Origin: Neorhizobium galegae
GTDB taxonomy: Bacteria; Pseudomonadota; Alphaproteobacteria; Rhizobiales; Rhizobiaceae
Reading direction: 5' to 3'
Assembly (NCBI RefSeq): GCF_017877055.1
Contig: NZ_JAGIPG010000001.1
Coordinates: forward strand, 620,001-684,000
DNA: 64,000 nt
Positions 13,278 to 22,716 of the stretch are shown here, piece by piece (positions within the stretch are counted from its first letter, which is position 1; the number at the start of each line of letters is the position of its first letter). The notes under the pieces were generated by a model, which did no database searches, was not told the DNA's origin, and saw only the letters and a list, made by a program, of their open reading frames with translations. Made by a program: the position numbers and the translations under genes.

Positions 13278-14796
13278 GGCCGACGCCAGCGCGGACGATC
13301 TTGTCGTTGGTGCCGCCGCCGCCCGCCTGTTCGTATTCGACGTCGCCGGTCAGATCGAGATAACGGTTGATCGCCCAGGTGAGGCCGGCGCCGCCGATCC
13401 AGACCGTTTCGTCGCTCGGGCCGCCGCTCGGGAAATCGCGCAAAGTCGTGCTGCCGGTCAGGCGGGCGATGAGGTTGTCGCGCATTTCATGCGTCAGCGC
13501 TGCCGTCGCCTGGTATTCCACCCAGCCGCTCTCTCCGGGCGTGGTCGAATCCTGCACCGTGGTGCGCAGGCCGAGATCGACATTGGTGCCGCGCTGCGGC
13601 GACCATGTGGCGCTGCCGTTGAAGGTGACCGCGCCGACCGATTTCAGGCGGTCGTCCTCGTAATCGACGACCTCGTAACCGGTGCCGATTTCGCCGCGCA
13701 GTTTTTCGCCGAGATCGAATTCGACGCCGGTGCGGGCCGCATAGCTCTGCGACGAGCGGGCATAACCGGAATTGTCGCGCCTGAGGTCGTAGAAGGTGCG
13801 GCCGGTCGCCACTTCCACATAGGGGACGAGCGCAGGGGAGAGTTCGTAGCCGAGCCGCAGGCGGCCGTCGATGCCGGTGCGGTTGCGGTCCTTGGTGCTG
13901 ACGATCGTGCCGTCGGAGAGTTTCGCATCCGTATAGGCCGCGCGGGACAGATCCAATGCGGCGGTGCCGCGGACCTTGCCGAAGTCGCGCTGGACGGAGG
14001 CTCCGCCGGTGAATTCATGGACGCCCGGCTGGGTAGATGCGCCGCCGAGCGCGTTCGGATCGTAATCGTCCTCGCGGGAGAACCGATAACCGCCGGTGAT
14101 ATGGGCGACGGTATCGTTGGAGAGGTCGAGCCGCAGGTCCGCATTGATGTTCGCTTCCGGCTGCTCGCCCTGGCTGCTGCTGCCGAGGTTCCGCTCCAGC
14201 GTGCCTTCACCGGTGACCGTCAACGAATGGCGCGACCAGTCGGAGGTCAACGTGCCGCGGATCGCCGTCGACAGGTAATCGCGGCGGATCTTGGTGCCGT
14301 TAGAGCGGCGGGTCTCGGTGTCGATGCTCTGGTTGATAGAGGGGCGGAGCAGGAAGCTGCCCATCCTTATGCCGGTCGGATCGCCCGGTTCGCGGGGCTG
14401 TTCCTGGGTTTCGACAGGCTCGGCGCCACGGTCGAGCGGCTCTTCGCGCGGCTGGTTCAGGTCGTCCTCGTAGGGAGGCTCCTGGTTGGCTGCTTGGTTG
14501 CGGCCGGGCGTGGTGCCGGTCGCGACATTCGGATCGTCCTGGTTCTGGTCGTCGACGGCATTGGTGGCGTTGGTCGTCGGCTGCGCCGAGGTGCTGCCTC
14601 TCAATGCTGTGTTGGAGGCCGTGTTCGAAGTCGGCGACGTGGCGTTCGCGACCGAGGGAAGAGAGCCGTTCTGCGGCGGAAACACGTTGCGGGTCTGGGC
14701 GGCCGCGGGCGAAACAAGCGCTGAACAGGCCAGCAGAAGGCCGAGTGCCGTCCGGCGCTTCTGGCGCGTTCCGCCTGTCTTTGTGGTGATCTTCAT
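13261..14796 (-). CDS. Outer membrane beta-barrel protein (BBP2_2-like)
   Basis: 511 residues. A signal peptide ends near SPAAAQ (about residue 34). Residues 35-125 are low complexity, rich in Asn, Thr, Gln, Glu and Pro. From about residue 130 alternating amphipathic strands run to the end, with many aromatic and Arg/Asp pairs (for example TVTGEGTLERNLG, VEYQATAALTHEM, EVVDYED). This fits the putative beta-barrel porin 2 group of Rhizobiales; the last strand ends in TLKR rather than the common terminal Phe. Function, probably structural or polysaccharide-related, is unknown. It is convergent and overlapping with the carbamoyltransferase homologue, and a dyad lies just before its start. Confidence 0.75.
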   Translation of the reverse strand: MKITTKTGGTRQKRRTALGLLLACSALVSPAAAQTRNVFPPQNGSLPSVANATSPTSNTASNTALRGSTSAQPTTNATNAVDDQNQDDPNVATGTTPGRNQAANQEPPYEDDLNQPREEPLDRGAEPVETQEQPREPGDPTGIRMGSFLLRPSINQSIDTETRRSNGTKIRRDYLSTAIRGTLTSDWSRHSLTVTGEGTLERNLGSSSQGEQPEANINADLRLDLSNDTVAHITGGYRFSREDDYDPNALGGASTQPGVHEFTGGASVQRDFGKVRGTAALDLSRAAYTDAKLSDGTIVSTKDRNRTGIDGRLRLGYELSPALVPYVEVATGRTFYDLRRDNSGYARSSQSYAARTGVEFDLGEKLRGEIGTGYEVVDYEDDRLKSVGAVTFNGSATWSPQRGTNVDLGLRTTVQDSTTPGESGWVEYQATAALTHEMRDNLIARLTGSTTLRDFPSGGPSDETVWIGGAGLTWAINRYLDLTGDVEYEQAGGGGTNDKIVRAGVGLTLKR

Positions 14797-14826
14797 AGGC
14801 CTGCCCGGGCAATCGCAAATGCTTAC

Positions 14827-14857
14827 CCAAACGTAAAGCCATGTGGTTAACGTTTGG
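14827..14857. promoter_or_regulatory. Inverted repeat between the beta-barrel gene and kdsD
   Basis: CCAAACGT (14827-14834) and ACGTTTGG (14850-14857) are exact reverse complements, with further partial symmetry in the 15-bp spacer. The site lies 31 bp before the beta-barrel gene start and 86 bp before kdsD, so it could be a shared operator or a leader hairpin. Confidence 0.4.
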
Positions 14858-14942
14858 TTGCGCCGCCATGGACGGCGGCTAAGTTAGTCGCCCCCGCGCC
14901 AAGCCAATGGACTTGACGGGTGAAAAGGGTTAAGGCTTGCCC

Positions 14943-15938
14943 ATGATCAAGAGAGCTTTGCAACTGGTCGAGAACGACCTTGTCGATTCTGCCTTGAGGA
15001 CAATTTCCTTCGGCAAACAAGGGCTTATTGCGCTGGAGCTGGCGCTTCAGAACGGCCTTGGGGATGCCTTCCGCAAGGCCGCGGAACTGATCGGCGATAT
15101 CGACGGCAGGGTCGTCGTGACCGGCATCGGCAAGAGCGGACATATCGGCCGCAAGATCGCCGCCAGCCTCGCTTCGACCGGCACGCCCGCCTTCTTCGTA
15201 CATCCCGTCGAAGCCAACCACGGCGATCTCGGCATGATCGGGTCGGGCGACGTGGTGCTGGCTCTGTCCTGGAGCGGCGAAACTGCCGAACTGCAGGGCA
15301 TCGTTTCCTTCACCCGCCGCTTCTCCATTCCGCTGATCGCCATGACGTCAGGCGAGATTTCGACGCTGGCCCGCGAGGCCGATGTCGTTCTGCTGCTGCC
15401 CAAGGAACAGGAGGCCTGCCCGCACGGCCTGGCGCCGACCACGTCGACGCTGATGCAGCTTGCCATGGGCGATGCGCTTGCCGTTGCGCTGCTCGAAGCA
15501 CGCGGTTTCTCGGCAACCGATTTCCGTGTCTACCATCCGGGCGGCAAGCTCGGGGCGATGCTGAGCCATGTCGGCGACCTGATGCATACCGGCGATCGCA
15601 TGCCTCTGGTCAAAAAGGGCGTCCTCATGCTGGAGGCGATCCAGGAACTGTCGCGCAAGCGCTTTGGCTGTGTGGGCGTAGTCGACGAGGACGGCAGCCT
15701 CTGCGGCTTCATCAGCGATGGCGATATTTCCCGGCACCTTCATCTCGATCTGCGCGAAACGCGGGTCGACGACGTGATGACGCACAACCCGAAGACCGTC
15801 AGCAAGGAAACGCTCGCCACAAAGGCCATGGCGCTGCTCAACAAGCACAGCATCGGCGCGCTGCTGGTCGTCGATGAGGAGCGCAAGCCGATCGGCATCG
15901 TCCATTTCCACGACCTGCTGCGCGTCGGCGTGGCCTGA
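14943..15938 (+). CDS. kdsD: Arabinose-5-phosphate isomerase (KpsF/GutQ family)
   Basis: 331 residues. An SIS sugar-isomerase domain (about 1-190) interconverts ribulose-5-phosphate and arabinose-5-phosphate, the first step to Kdo for lipopolysaccharide. Visible features are VVVTGIGKSGHIGRKIA, the HP-EANHGDLGM active-site segment with its His, and LSWSGETAEL. Two CBS domains follow (LMHTGDRMP onward and VDDVMTHNP onward). ATG 14943 is preferred to the TTG two codons earlier. The gene stands alone on the plus strand between the beta-barrel gene and the convergent nfeD gene. Confidence 0.93.
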   Translation: MIKRALQLVENDLVDSALRTISFGKQGLIALELALQNGLGDAFRKAAELIGDIDGRVVVTGIGKSGHIGRKIAASLASTGTPAFFVHPVEANHGDLGMIGSGDVVLALSWSGETAELQGIVSFTRRFSIPLIAMTSGEISTLAREADVVLLLPKEQEACPHGLAPTTSTLMQLAMGDALAVALLEARGFSATDFRVYHPGGKLGAMLSHVGDLMHTGDRMPLVKKGVLMLEAIQELSRKRFGCVGVVDEDGSLCGFISDGDISRHLHLDLRETRVDDVMTHNPKTVSKETLATKAMALLNKHSIGALLVVDEERKPIGIVHFHDLLRVGVA

Positions 15939-15976
15939 CATCCAGCCACGTTTCGAGCTGCTTCAAGCCGGAAGAA

Positions 15977-16435
15977 CTAAGCCGCTTCGACCTTAAGGTC
16001 GCGGCCGCTTGCAGCAACCACCTTCACCTGCGTACCGGCCGGCAGGTCCGGCCCCATCACCGTCCACCACGTATCGTCGAGGCGAATGCGCCCACGACCT
16101 TCGGCAATCGGCTCGTGGAGAGTTGCCGTGCGGCCGACGAGGCTTTCGCCGCGGCGGTTGAGATTGGGCTCGTCGGTCGCCTGGTTGCGGCTGGAATAGA
16201 AGCGGCGGCCGGCCAGTGCGAAGGCCCCGGAAAGCGCTGCAAAGAGCAGGAGCTGAACGTGCCAGCTCCAGAAGGCCGCGTCCCAGAGCGCCAGAGACAG
16301 CACGCCGATGACGATCGCGGCTGCACCGATCCAGATCAGAAAAACGCCCGGTGCTGCAAGTTCTGCGGCAAGCAGGACGACGCCTAATATCCACCAGCTC
16401 CAGGGGCCGAGATTGACCACAGCATCATGCAGCAT
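15977..16435 (-). CDS. NfeD-family membrane protein
   Basis: 152 residues: two or three transmembrane segments (WWILGVVLLAAELAAPGVFL, IWIGAAAIVIGVLSLAL, LLLFAALSGAFALA) then a small OB-fold domain (GRGRIRLDDTWWTVMGPD) that is the NfeD C-terminal signature. Short NfeD proteins partner with SPFH proteins in membrane microdomains. Its start is 3 bp after the SPFH stop, so the pair is translationally linked. NfeD here lacks the N-terminal ClpP-like protease domain of long NfeD. Confidence 0.9.
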   Translation of the reverse strand: MLHDAVVNLGPWSWWILGVVLLAAELAAPGVFLIWIGAAAIVIGVLSLALWDAAFWSWHVQLLLFAALSGAFALAGRRFYSSRNQATDEPNLNRRGESLVGRTATLHEPIAEGRGRIRLDDTWWTVMGPDLPAGTQVKVVAASGRDLKVEAA

Positions 16436-16438
16436 GGC

Positions 16439-17476
16439 TCAGGTCTCTGAAGACGTCGGGTTGAACGGATTGAGAACCGGCGTGGTGCGTGGGGCCGGCT
16501 GGGGACGCGGGCCGGCCGGCGGGCGCGGCGGTGCGGCGGGACCCGAGCCGTCGCCGAAAACTTCCTTGGCAATGGCGCCGATGCCGCCGAGCGAACCGAT
16601 GATCGACGAAGCTTCCAGCGGCATCAGCACGATCTTGGAATTTGGCGCCTTGCCGATCGCGACCAGCGCCTCGGTGTATTTCTGGGCGACGAAATAGTTG
16701 ATCGCCTGCACGTCGCCGGCGGCAATCGCCTGGGAGACGGACTGGGTCGCCCTGGCTTCGGCTTCCGCCAGGCGTTCGCGGGCTTCTGCCTCCCGGAACG
16801 CGGCTTCGCGCTTGCCCTCGGCTTCGAGGACGGCCGCCTGCTTGGCGCCTTCGGCGCGCAGGATCTGGGCGCTGCGGGAACCTTCGGCCTCGAGAATCTG
16901 GGCGCGCTTTTCGCGCTCGGCCTTCATCTGCCGGCCCATGGATTCGACGAGGTCGGCCGGCGGCTGGATGTCCTTGATCTCGACGCGGGTGACCTTGATG
17001 CCCCAGGGGCCGACGGCCTCGTCGACGACGCGCAGCAGCCGCTCGTTGATGACTTCGCGATTGGACAGCAGCTCATCGAGGTCCATCGAACCCATGACCG
17101 AGCGGATATTGGTCATGGTGAGGTTCTGGATGGCGTTTTCGAGATTGGAAATCTGGTAGGCGGCCTGGGCCGGGTTGAGCACCTGGTAGAAGGACACCGC
17201 ATCGGCAGAGACGCTGGCATTGTCCTTGGTGATGACCTCCTGGGTCGGGATGCTGAGGACCTGTTCCATGACGTTCATGCGCACGCCGATGCGCTCGATG
17301 AAGGGGGTCAGCAGGTTGAGGCCGGGCTCCAGCGTGCGGGTGTAGCGGCCGAAGCGTTCCACGGTGTAGCGGTAGCCCTGTGGCACGGTCTTGATCCCGG
17401 CAAACAGGACTAGAATGATCAGCACTACGACCCCGATCACGACGATATCGAAGCCACCCAGGCCGCCCAAGTTCAT
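16439..17476 (-). CDS. SPFH/stomatin-like membrane protein (QmcA type)
   Basis: 345 residues. One N-terminal transmembrane helix ([18 protein letters not shown]), an SPFH/Band 7 domain ([20 protein letters not shown] to IKDIQPP), then a long charged Ala/Glu coiled coil ([17 protein letters not shown] pattern, roughly residues 185-265), and a Pro-rich tail. The protein should oligomerise at the inner membrane and scaffold or modulate membrane proteases such as FtsH. ATG 17476 is chosen because GGAGGA sits 5-6 nt upstream; a longer open frame to 17590 lacks support. Operon with the downstream NfeD gene; divergent from queC. Confidence 0.92.
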   Translation of the reverse strand: MNLGGLGGFDIVVIGVVVLIILVLFAGIKTVPQGYRYTVERFGRYTRTLEPGLNLLTPFIERIGVRMNVMEQVLSIPTQEVITKDNASVSADAVSFYQVLNPAQAAYQISNLENAIQNLTMTNIRSVMGSMDLDELLSNREVINERLLRVVDEAVGPWGIKVTRVEIKDIQPPADLVESMGRQMKAEREKRAQILEAEGSRSAQILRAEGAKQAAVLEAEGKREAAFREAEARERLAEAEARATQSVSQAIAAGDVQAINYFVAQKYTEALVAIGKAPNSKIVLMPLEASSIIGSLGGIGAIAKEVFGDGSGPAAPPRPPAGPRPQPAPRTTPVLNPFNPTSSET

Positions 17477-17668
17477 GACATTCCTCCATTGCAGGCGGTA
17501 AGCCCGCCAGGTCACACGTGATGAGTTAGCACGTTCTTTGCAGGGAAGAAATGACAGCTCGGCGCTGTCGATGTCGCCCGGGTTATTCACAAGGACGCGT
17601 TGCCGGTCTAGGAAGCAGGTTCGAACACCCGGTCGCAGCCTACCCGGTCAAAACAAGGATGAACGCGC

Positions 17669-18379
17669 ATGAAAACCATCGTCGTCTGCTCCGGCGGACT
17701 GGATTCCGTCTCGCTCGCTCACAGGGTCGCCGCCGAGAGCGAGTTGCTCGGTCTGATTTCCTTCGACTACCGCCAGCGGCACCGCAAGGAACTCGATTTT
17801 GCCGCGGCCTGCGCCGTGCGGCTCGGCGTCTTCCACGAGATCATCGACATGCGCGGGATCGGCAGCCGGCTCACCGGTTCGGCCTTGACCGATGATCTCG
17901 ATGTGCCGGACGGGCATTATGCCGAGGAGACGATGCGCGTCACCGTGGTGCCGAACCGCAATGCGATCATGCTGTCGGTCGCGTTCGGGGTGGCGGCGGC
18001 ACGCGGAGCCGATGCGGTGGCGATTGCCGTGCATGGCGGCGACCATTTCATCTATCCCGACTGCCGGCCGGGTTTCATCGACGCCTTCCAGGCGATGCAG
18101 GATCATGCCCTGGACGGTTATGCCTCGGTCCAGCTGCTTGCGCCTTACGTCAACGGCGCGAAGGCCGATATCGTCACGGACGGCGCCCGGCACGGAACGC
18201 CGTTTGCCGAGACCTGGTCCTGCTACAAGGGCGGCGCCCGCCATTGCGGCCGCTGCGGCACCTGCGTCGAACGGCGAGAGGCTTTCCATCTCGCCGGCAT
18301 CGCCGATCCGACGGATTACGAAGATCCTGACTTCTGGAGGGCGGCGACGGAAGGATTCAGGGCCGAGGAGACGCGTTGA
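17669..18379 (+). CDS. queC: 7-cyano-7-deazaguanine synthase
   Basis: 236 residues. An N-type ATP pyrophosphatase that converts 7-carboxy-7-deazaguanine plus ammonia to preQ0 in queuosine synthesis. The PP-loop SGGLDS is residues 8-13; the zinc site is Cys185, Cys193, Cys196 and Cys199 (CYKGGARHCGRCGTC). The length is standard. No other que genes are next to it. The 190-bp upstream spacer shared with the SPFH gene holds a GACAGC/GCTGTC hairpin at 17553-17569 but no recognisable preQ1 riboswitch. Confidence 0.94.
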   Translation: MKTIVVCSGGLDSVSLAHRVAAESELLGLISFDYRQRHRKELDFAAACAVRLGVFHEIIDMRGIGSRLTGSALTDDLDVPDGHYAEETMRVTVVPNRNAIMLSVAFGVAAARGADAVAIAVHGGDHFIYPDCRPGFIDAFQAMQDHALDGYASVQLLAPYVNGAKADIVTDGARHGTPFAETWSCYKGGARHCGRCGTCVERREAFHLAGIADPTDYEDPDFWRAATEGFRAEETR

Positions 18380-18466
18380 TAGAGTGGCTGTCTCATCTAG
18401 AACAGTCATTGGATCATCACGGCCAACCGGCCTAGGCTTCGCATTCTTTCCGCACGAGGTGCCTCG

Positions 18467-19225
18467 ATGAAGCTTCAATTGATCCGCAATGCGACGCTCA
18501 AGCTTTCCTATGCGGGCCGCAGCATCCTGATCGATCCTTATTTCGCACCTCGTCACAGCCTGCCGTCCTATACCGGCAAATCCGCCAATCCGTTGACGGA
18601 CCTGCCGCTTTCGGTGGAGGAGATCTTGCAGGGTGTCGAACTGGTGATCGTCTCCCATCTCCATACGGACCATTTCGATTCGGTGGCCAAACAACGCGTC
18701 CCGAAGCATCTGCCGCTGATCTGTCAGCCGGGCGATGAGGCGACAATCGCTGCAGAGGGTTTTGCCGATGTGGAGCCGCTCGAGGGGGAGCTCGTCTGGC
18801 AAGGCATCACGATCACGCGCCGTGAGGGCAGCCACGGCCTTGGTCCGGTCCGGGAAAAGATGGGGTCGGTGATGGGACTGACGCTTGCCGCGCCTGGTGA
18901 GCCGCTAATTTATTGGGCGGGCGATACGGTTCTCTATCCGCCGGTACTGGAGACGGTGGAGCGCGTCGTGCCCGATGTCATCGTCAGCCATTCCTGCGGC
19001 GCCCTCTGGGATGGCGACCTCATCGTCATGGATGCGGCGGAAACGATCGAGCTCTGCCGGTCCGTGCCTGAGGCCACGGTTGTCGCGGTGCATATGGAGG
19101 CACTCGATCATGCCACCGTTTCGCGTGCACATCTGCGCGAGGCGGCGGCCGGAATCGGCCCATCGCGCCTGCTGATTCCGGCAGACGGCGCTGTGATCGA
19201 CTTGCCGGCCCGCCGAAAGCGCTGA
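18467..19225 (+). CDS. MBL-fold metal-dependent hydrolase (UlaG-like)
   Basis: 252 residues of a metallo-beta-lactamase fold. The zinc motif SHLHTDHFD (HxHxDH) is near residue 65, an AGDT metal Asp segment follows (YWAGDTVLY), then SHSCG and a late VHMEALDH. It resembles the UlaG/PF12706 group acting on phosphoesters, lactones or related small molecules. No substrate can be named. It is 87 bp downstream of queC on the same strand and convergent with hemH. Confidence 0.85.
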   Translation: MKLQLIRNATLKLSYAGRSILIDPYFAPRHSLPSYTGKSANPLTDLPLSVEEILQGVELVIVSHLHTDHFDSVAKQRVPKHLPLICQPGDEATIAAEGFADVEPLEGELVWQGITITRREGSHGLGPVREKMGSVMGLTLAAPGEPLIYWAGDTVLYPPVLETVERVVPDVIVSHSCGALWDGDLIVMDAAETIELCRSVPEATVVAVHMEALDHATVSRAHLREAAAGIGPSRLLIPADGAVIDLPARRKR

Positions 19226-19267
19226 ACCCGGAGAGGCAGTAGATCAGGGCGGCTGGAATGAGCCGGC

Positions 19268-20302
19268 TTACACCCAGCCCTGAAGTTCGCGGCGGACGAC
19301 CTTTTCCAGCACGGTCATGCCGCCCGGACTGTCGTTCAGGCAGGGGATATGCGCGAATTTCTCGCCGCCGTGATGCAGGAAGATCTCGCCCGCCTCTTCG
19401 GCGATTTCCTCGAGCGTTTCCAGACAGTCGGAGACGAAGCCGGGGTTCATCACCGCGATCCGCTTGATGCCGTCATGGGCGAGTTTTTCGACCGTCTTGT
19501 CGGTATAGGGCTGCAGCCATTCCTCCGGCCCGAAACGGGACTGGAAGGTGATCATGAAGTTCTTATCGGTGAAGCCGAGAGCCTCCTTCAGCAGCCGCGC
19601 CGTCTTCTGGCAGTGGCAGTAATAGGGATCGCCCGCCTTGAAATAGGATTGCGGGATGCCGTGGAAGGAGGCGATCAGCATTTCCGGCTCCCAGTCGAGA
19701 GCCGCGTATTTGGCCCTGACGGAATCCGCCAGCGCCTCGATATACGCCGGCTCGTCGTGATAGGGCGGCACGGTGCGGGTGGCCGGCTGCCAGCGCAGCT
19801 TCATCAGGTGCTCGAAGGCCTTGTCGTTGACGGTGGCGGTGGTGGAGGCCGCATATTGCGGATAGAGCGGGAAGAGGAGGATCTTCTCGCAGCCCTTGTC
19901 TTTCAGCGCATCGATGCGCTCGGCGATCGACGGCTTGCCGTAGCGCATCGCCCAATCGACGACGACGTTCGGCAGGTCCTTCAGCCGCTCGGCCATCAGC
20001 TCGCCCTGACTGCGGGTATAGGTGCGCAGGTAGCTTTCGTTGAGATCCTTGTTCCAGATCGCCTCATAGGCCTTGCCGACCTTTTGCGGTCGCTTGTTCA
20101 AGACGATGCCGTAGAGGATCGGGTACCAGTAGAGCCGCGACCACTCGATCACCCGCTTGTCGGACAGAAACTCTGCCAGGTAGCGTCGCATCGACCAATA
20201 GTCCGTGCCATCGGGCGTGCCGAGATTGACGAGCAGCACGCCGACCTTGCCGAAAGCGACCTTCGGATGATCGGAGGGCATGTGGGCGGAATGGGAGGTC
20301 AT
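19268..20302 (-). CDS. hemH: Ferrochelatase
   Basis: 344 residues, inserting Fe2+ into protoporphyrin IX as the last step of protoheme synthesis. Landmarks: GVLLVNLGTPDG at the N-terminus, LFPLYPQYAASTTA, the metal-binding His in SFHGIPQSYF, FQSRFGPEEWLQPYT and the Glu-rich DCLETLEEI helix that carries the second metal-site residue. It is cytoplasmic or membrane-associated. A start seven codons later (MPSDHP) is possible. It ends convergent with the MBL hydrolase gene, and the terminator of the upstream nucleotidase lies in the 170-bp gap before it, so it has its own promoter. Confidence 0.95.
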   Translation of the reverse strand: MTSHSAHMPSDHPKVAFGKVGVLLVNLGTPDGTDYWSMRRYLAEFLSDKRVIEWSRLYWYPILYGIVLNKRPQKVGKAYEAIWNKDLNESYLRTYTRSQGELMAERLKDLPNVVVDWAMRYGKPSIAERIDALKDKGCEKILLFPLYPQYAASTTATVNDKAFEHLMKLRWQPATRTVPPYHDEPAYIEALADSVRAKYAALDWEPEMLIASFHGIPQSYFKAGDPYYCHCQKTARLLKEALGFTDKNFMITFQSRFGPEEWLQPYTDKTVEKLAHDGIKRIAVMNPGFVSDCLETLEEIAEEAGEIFLHHGGEKFAHIPCLNDSPGGMTVLEKVVRRELQGWV

Positions 20303-20367
20303 GCGGACACTTTCGGTTGAATCTTGCGCAAGCGACGACGCGCTCTTTATCTTGCGAATTACTTAGA

Positions 20368-20400
20368 AACAAAAATCGGCCCGGGAAAGCCCGGGCCGAT
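20368..20400 (-). terminator. Rho-independent terminator of the nucleotidase gene
   Basis: Read on the minus strand, an 11-bp perfect GC-rich stem (ATCGGCCCGGG at 20375-20385 with CCCGGGCCGAT at 20390-20400, four-base loop) is followed by TTTTTGTTTC. It lies 75 bp past the nucleotidase stop codon. Confidence 0.9.
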
Positions 20401-20474
20401 AATGGGATAGGGACAAATCGTCCCAATTCATCGCCTGAATCGCCGACCCGAACCTTGATCCGGGTCAAGCGGTG

Positions 20475-22559
20475 TCACTTCGCCGGCAGTTCCAGTTCGG
20501 CGCCGACCTGAATAACGTTCGGATGGCGCAGCGAGTTGAGCTTGGCGATCTCTGTCCACTTCTCGCCGTCGCCATAGGTGGCTTCGGCGATCTTCCAGAG
20601 CGAGTCACCCTTGACGACCTTGTACTTGGTCGGACCGGCCGGCTTGGCAGCGGTTGCCGCCGGTGCCGGAGCAACCGGAGCCGCCGCCATCGTGTTGGGA
20701 GCCGGAGCGGGGGCCGCAGGCTTCGGAGCGGCCGGAGCGCCTGCCATCGTGTTGGGCGCAGGCGCTGCTGGAGCCGCCATCGTCGGAGCCGGAGCGGCGG
20801 GTGCAGGGGCCGCAGGAGCCGCCATCGTCGGGGCCGGAGCGGCAGGTGCCGGTGCTGCCGGAGCAGCGGCCGTCGGAGCCGGTGCCGCAGGGGTTGCTGC
20901 CGGCGGGGCGGCAGGCGCGGGCTTGGCCGGCGGCGTGTAGCTTGCTGGCGTCAGGTCGGTGATGCGGCCGTCCGTATAGGGCTTGTAGGGGTTGCGGGCG
21001 GCGATGAACTCGGCCGTCACGTCGGCAAGGTCCGGGCCGTAGTCATAGGCGTTCTTGCCGCCGGTCTTGAAGATCGCGTAGCCATCCCCGCCTGCGCGCA
21101 TGAAGTTGTTGGTGACGACGCCGTAGGTCTTGGCCGGATCGATGGGCACGAACTTGTCGCCGTCCTTGACCTGCACGTCGCTGACCTTGGAACCGGCCGG
21201 CTTCGACTTGTCGAAGGAATACTTGAGACCCGCGACCTGCGGGAAACGGCCGGCGCCGTCGTCGATCTGGCTGACGCCGCTTTCCAGCGCCTTGACGATG
21301 TCGGCGCCGGTGAGCTGGAAGGTGGCGAGCGTGTTCTGGAAGGGCAGGACGCTGACGACTTCACCCTGGGTGACCTCGCCGGCGTCGATGGAGGCGCGCA
21401 AGCCGCCGCCGTTCTGGATGGCGATGGTGATGCCCTGACCCTTGGTGCGCTCAAGCATGGCGTCGGCGACGAGGTTGCCCATCGAGCATTCCTTGGCGCG
21501 GCAGACGCGGCGGTCGCCGTCGATGACGGCGTCAGAGGCGCCGACGATCTTCTTCTTCAAGTCCTCGATCGGCTTCTTCAGTTCCGCGACGCGGGCGAGG
21601 AAAGCCGGGTCCGGGGTGATCGACTTGTCCATGAGGATCGGCTCGCCTTCGGCCGACTTCACGACACCGCTGTCGTCGAAGACGATTTTGATGTCGCCGA
21701 GATATTTCGAATACTGATAGGCTTGGACGACCGGCACCTTGTAGCCGCCCGGATTGTCCGACCAGGTCGGATAGGGGCCTTCGGCGCCCTTGGCCACGTT
21801 CGAGAGCAGCGTGTGGGTATGGCCGCCGACGACGACGTCGACATCGGGGATCTTGGCGATCAAGGCGAGATCGCGGGGGTAACCCACGTGGGTCAGCGCG
21901 ATGATCTTGTCGACGCCTTGCGCCTTCAGGCCCTGCACGGCTTCGGTGATCTTCGCGACATCATCGGCGATGGTGATATTCGGGCCGGGATTGGCGATTT
22001 CGGCGGTATCGTTGGTGACGGCGCCGACGATGCCGACCTTCTGGCCGCCGACGGTCAGCACCAGCGACGGCTTGATGCGGTTGCCGATCTTGGCAGCGGC
22101 GCTCGGCACGACGTTGGCGGTGACGACCGGGAACTGGATCTTGTCGAGGAAGGTGGCGAGCACGTCGTCGCTGTCGTCGAATTCATGGTTGCCGACGGTC
22201 ATGGCGTCGAACTTCATGGCGTTCAGCGCTTCGGCTTCGGCGGCACCCTTGTACGTGGTGTAGAAGAGCGAGCCCTGGAAGTTGTCGCCGGCATTGAGCA
22301 GGATGACGTTCTTGTTCTCAGCCTTCAGCGCGTCGCGGGTCTGGTTGATCGCGGTCAAGAGGCGGGCAGCGCCCCCGAAGCAGACGCCCTTGCCCTCATC
22401 CTCGGCCGAGCAGGTGGAATCCGTCGCATTGATCGATTCGAGACGCGAATGGAAGTCGTTGATGTGCAGGATATTGAGCTCGAAATCGGCAAATGCCGCG
22501 CCGCTTGAAAGAGCCATGACCGATGCGGTCAAAAGCCCGAGCCCCAATGTCTTCTTCAT
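20475..22559 (-). CDS. Secreted 5'-nucleotidase / metallophosphatase with C-terminal LysM domain
   Basis: 694 residues. A signal peptide (to about AAFA, residue 24) is followed by the UshA-type metallophosphatase domain: INDFHSR, AGDNFQGS, GNHEFD and GGHTHT are the metal-binding motifs. A 5'-nucleotidase C-terminal domain follows (QNGGGLRASIDAGEVT, NNFMRAGGDGY). About residues 525-635 are a Pro/Ala linker with tandem copies of an APAAPAPTMAAP-type unit. The last 50 residues are a LysM fold (YKVVKGDSLWKIAEATYGDG). The enzyme should release nucleosides from nucleotides in the periplasm while bound to peptidoglycan. Monocistronic: it has its own terminator and a gap upstream. Confidence 0.92.
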   Translation of the reverse strand: MKKTLGLGLLTASVMALSSGAAFADFELNILHINDFHSRLESINATDSTCSAEDEGKGVCFGGAARLLTAINQTRDALKAENKNVILLNAGDNFQGSLFYTTYKGAAEAEALNAMKFDAMTVGNHEFDDSDDVLATFLDKIQFPVVTANVVPSAAAKIGNRIKPSLVLTVGGQKVGIVGAVTNDTAEIANPGPNITIADDVAKITEAVQGLKAQGVDKIIALTHVGYPRDLALIAKIPDVDVVVGGHTHTLLSNVAKGAEGPYPTWSDNPGGYKVPVVQAYQYSKYLGDIKIVFDDSGVVKSAEGEPILMDKSITPDPAFLARVAELKKPIEDLKKKIVGASDAVIDGDRRVCRAKECSMGNLVADAMLERTKGQGITIAIQNGGGLRASIDAGEVTQGEVVSVLPFQNTLATFQLTGADIVKALESGVSQIDDGAGRFPQVAGLKYSFDKSKPAGSKVSDVQVKDGDKFVPIDPAKTYGVVTNNFMRAGGDGYAIFKTGGKNAYDYGPDLADVTAEFIAARNPYKPYTDGRITDLTPASYTPPAKPAPAAPPAATPAAPAPTAAAPAAPAPAAPAPTMAAPAAPAPAAPAPTMAAPAAPAPNTMAGAPAAPKPAAPAPAPNTMAAAPVAPAPAATAAKPAGPTKYKVVKGDSLWKIAEATYGDGEKWTEIAKLNSLRHPNVIQVGAELELPAK

Positions 22560-22716
22560 CTGATCTCTCCTCTTTTTAATTTGGACGGCAGAGCCGCCTC
22601 TTTATCTGTTCTAGTTTTGCAATGTGACAACCGTTCCGGCGGGCATGTTTTCATCAACCGATGGTGGGTTCAAGGGGAAATGTGACAATGGTGCGCCCAG
22701 ACGTTAATGCTCGCAA

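Noticed and set aside
17477..17668. preQ1 riboswitch before queC
   Set aside because: The spacer contains only a short GACAGC/GCTGTC hairpin; the A-rich tail and C-rich core of preQ1 aptamers are not visible.
20472..22508. Long plus-strand frame opposite the nucleotidase gene, rich in Gly/Arg
   Set aside because: A shadow of the nucleotidase codons; the low-complexity start mirrors the Pro/Ala linker.
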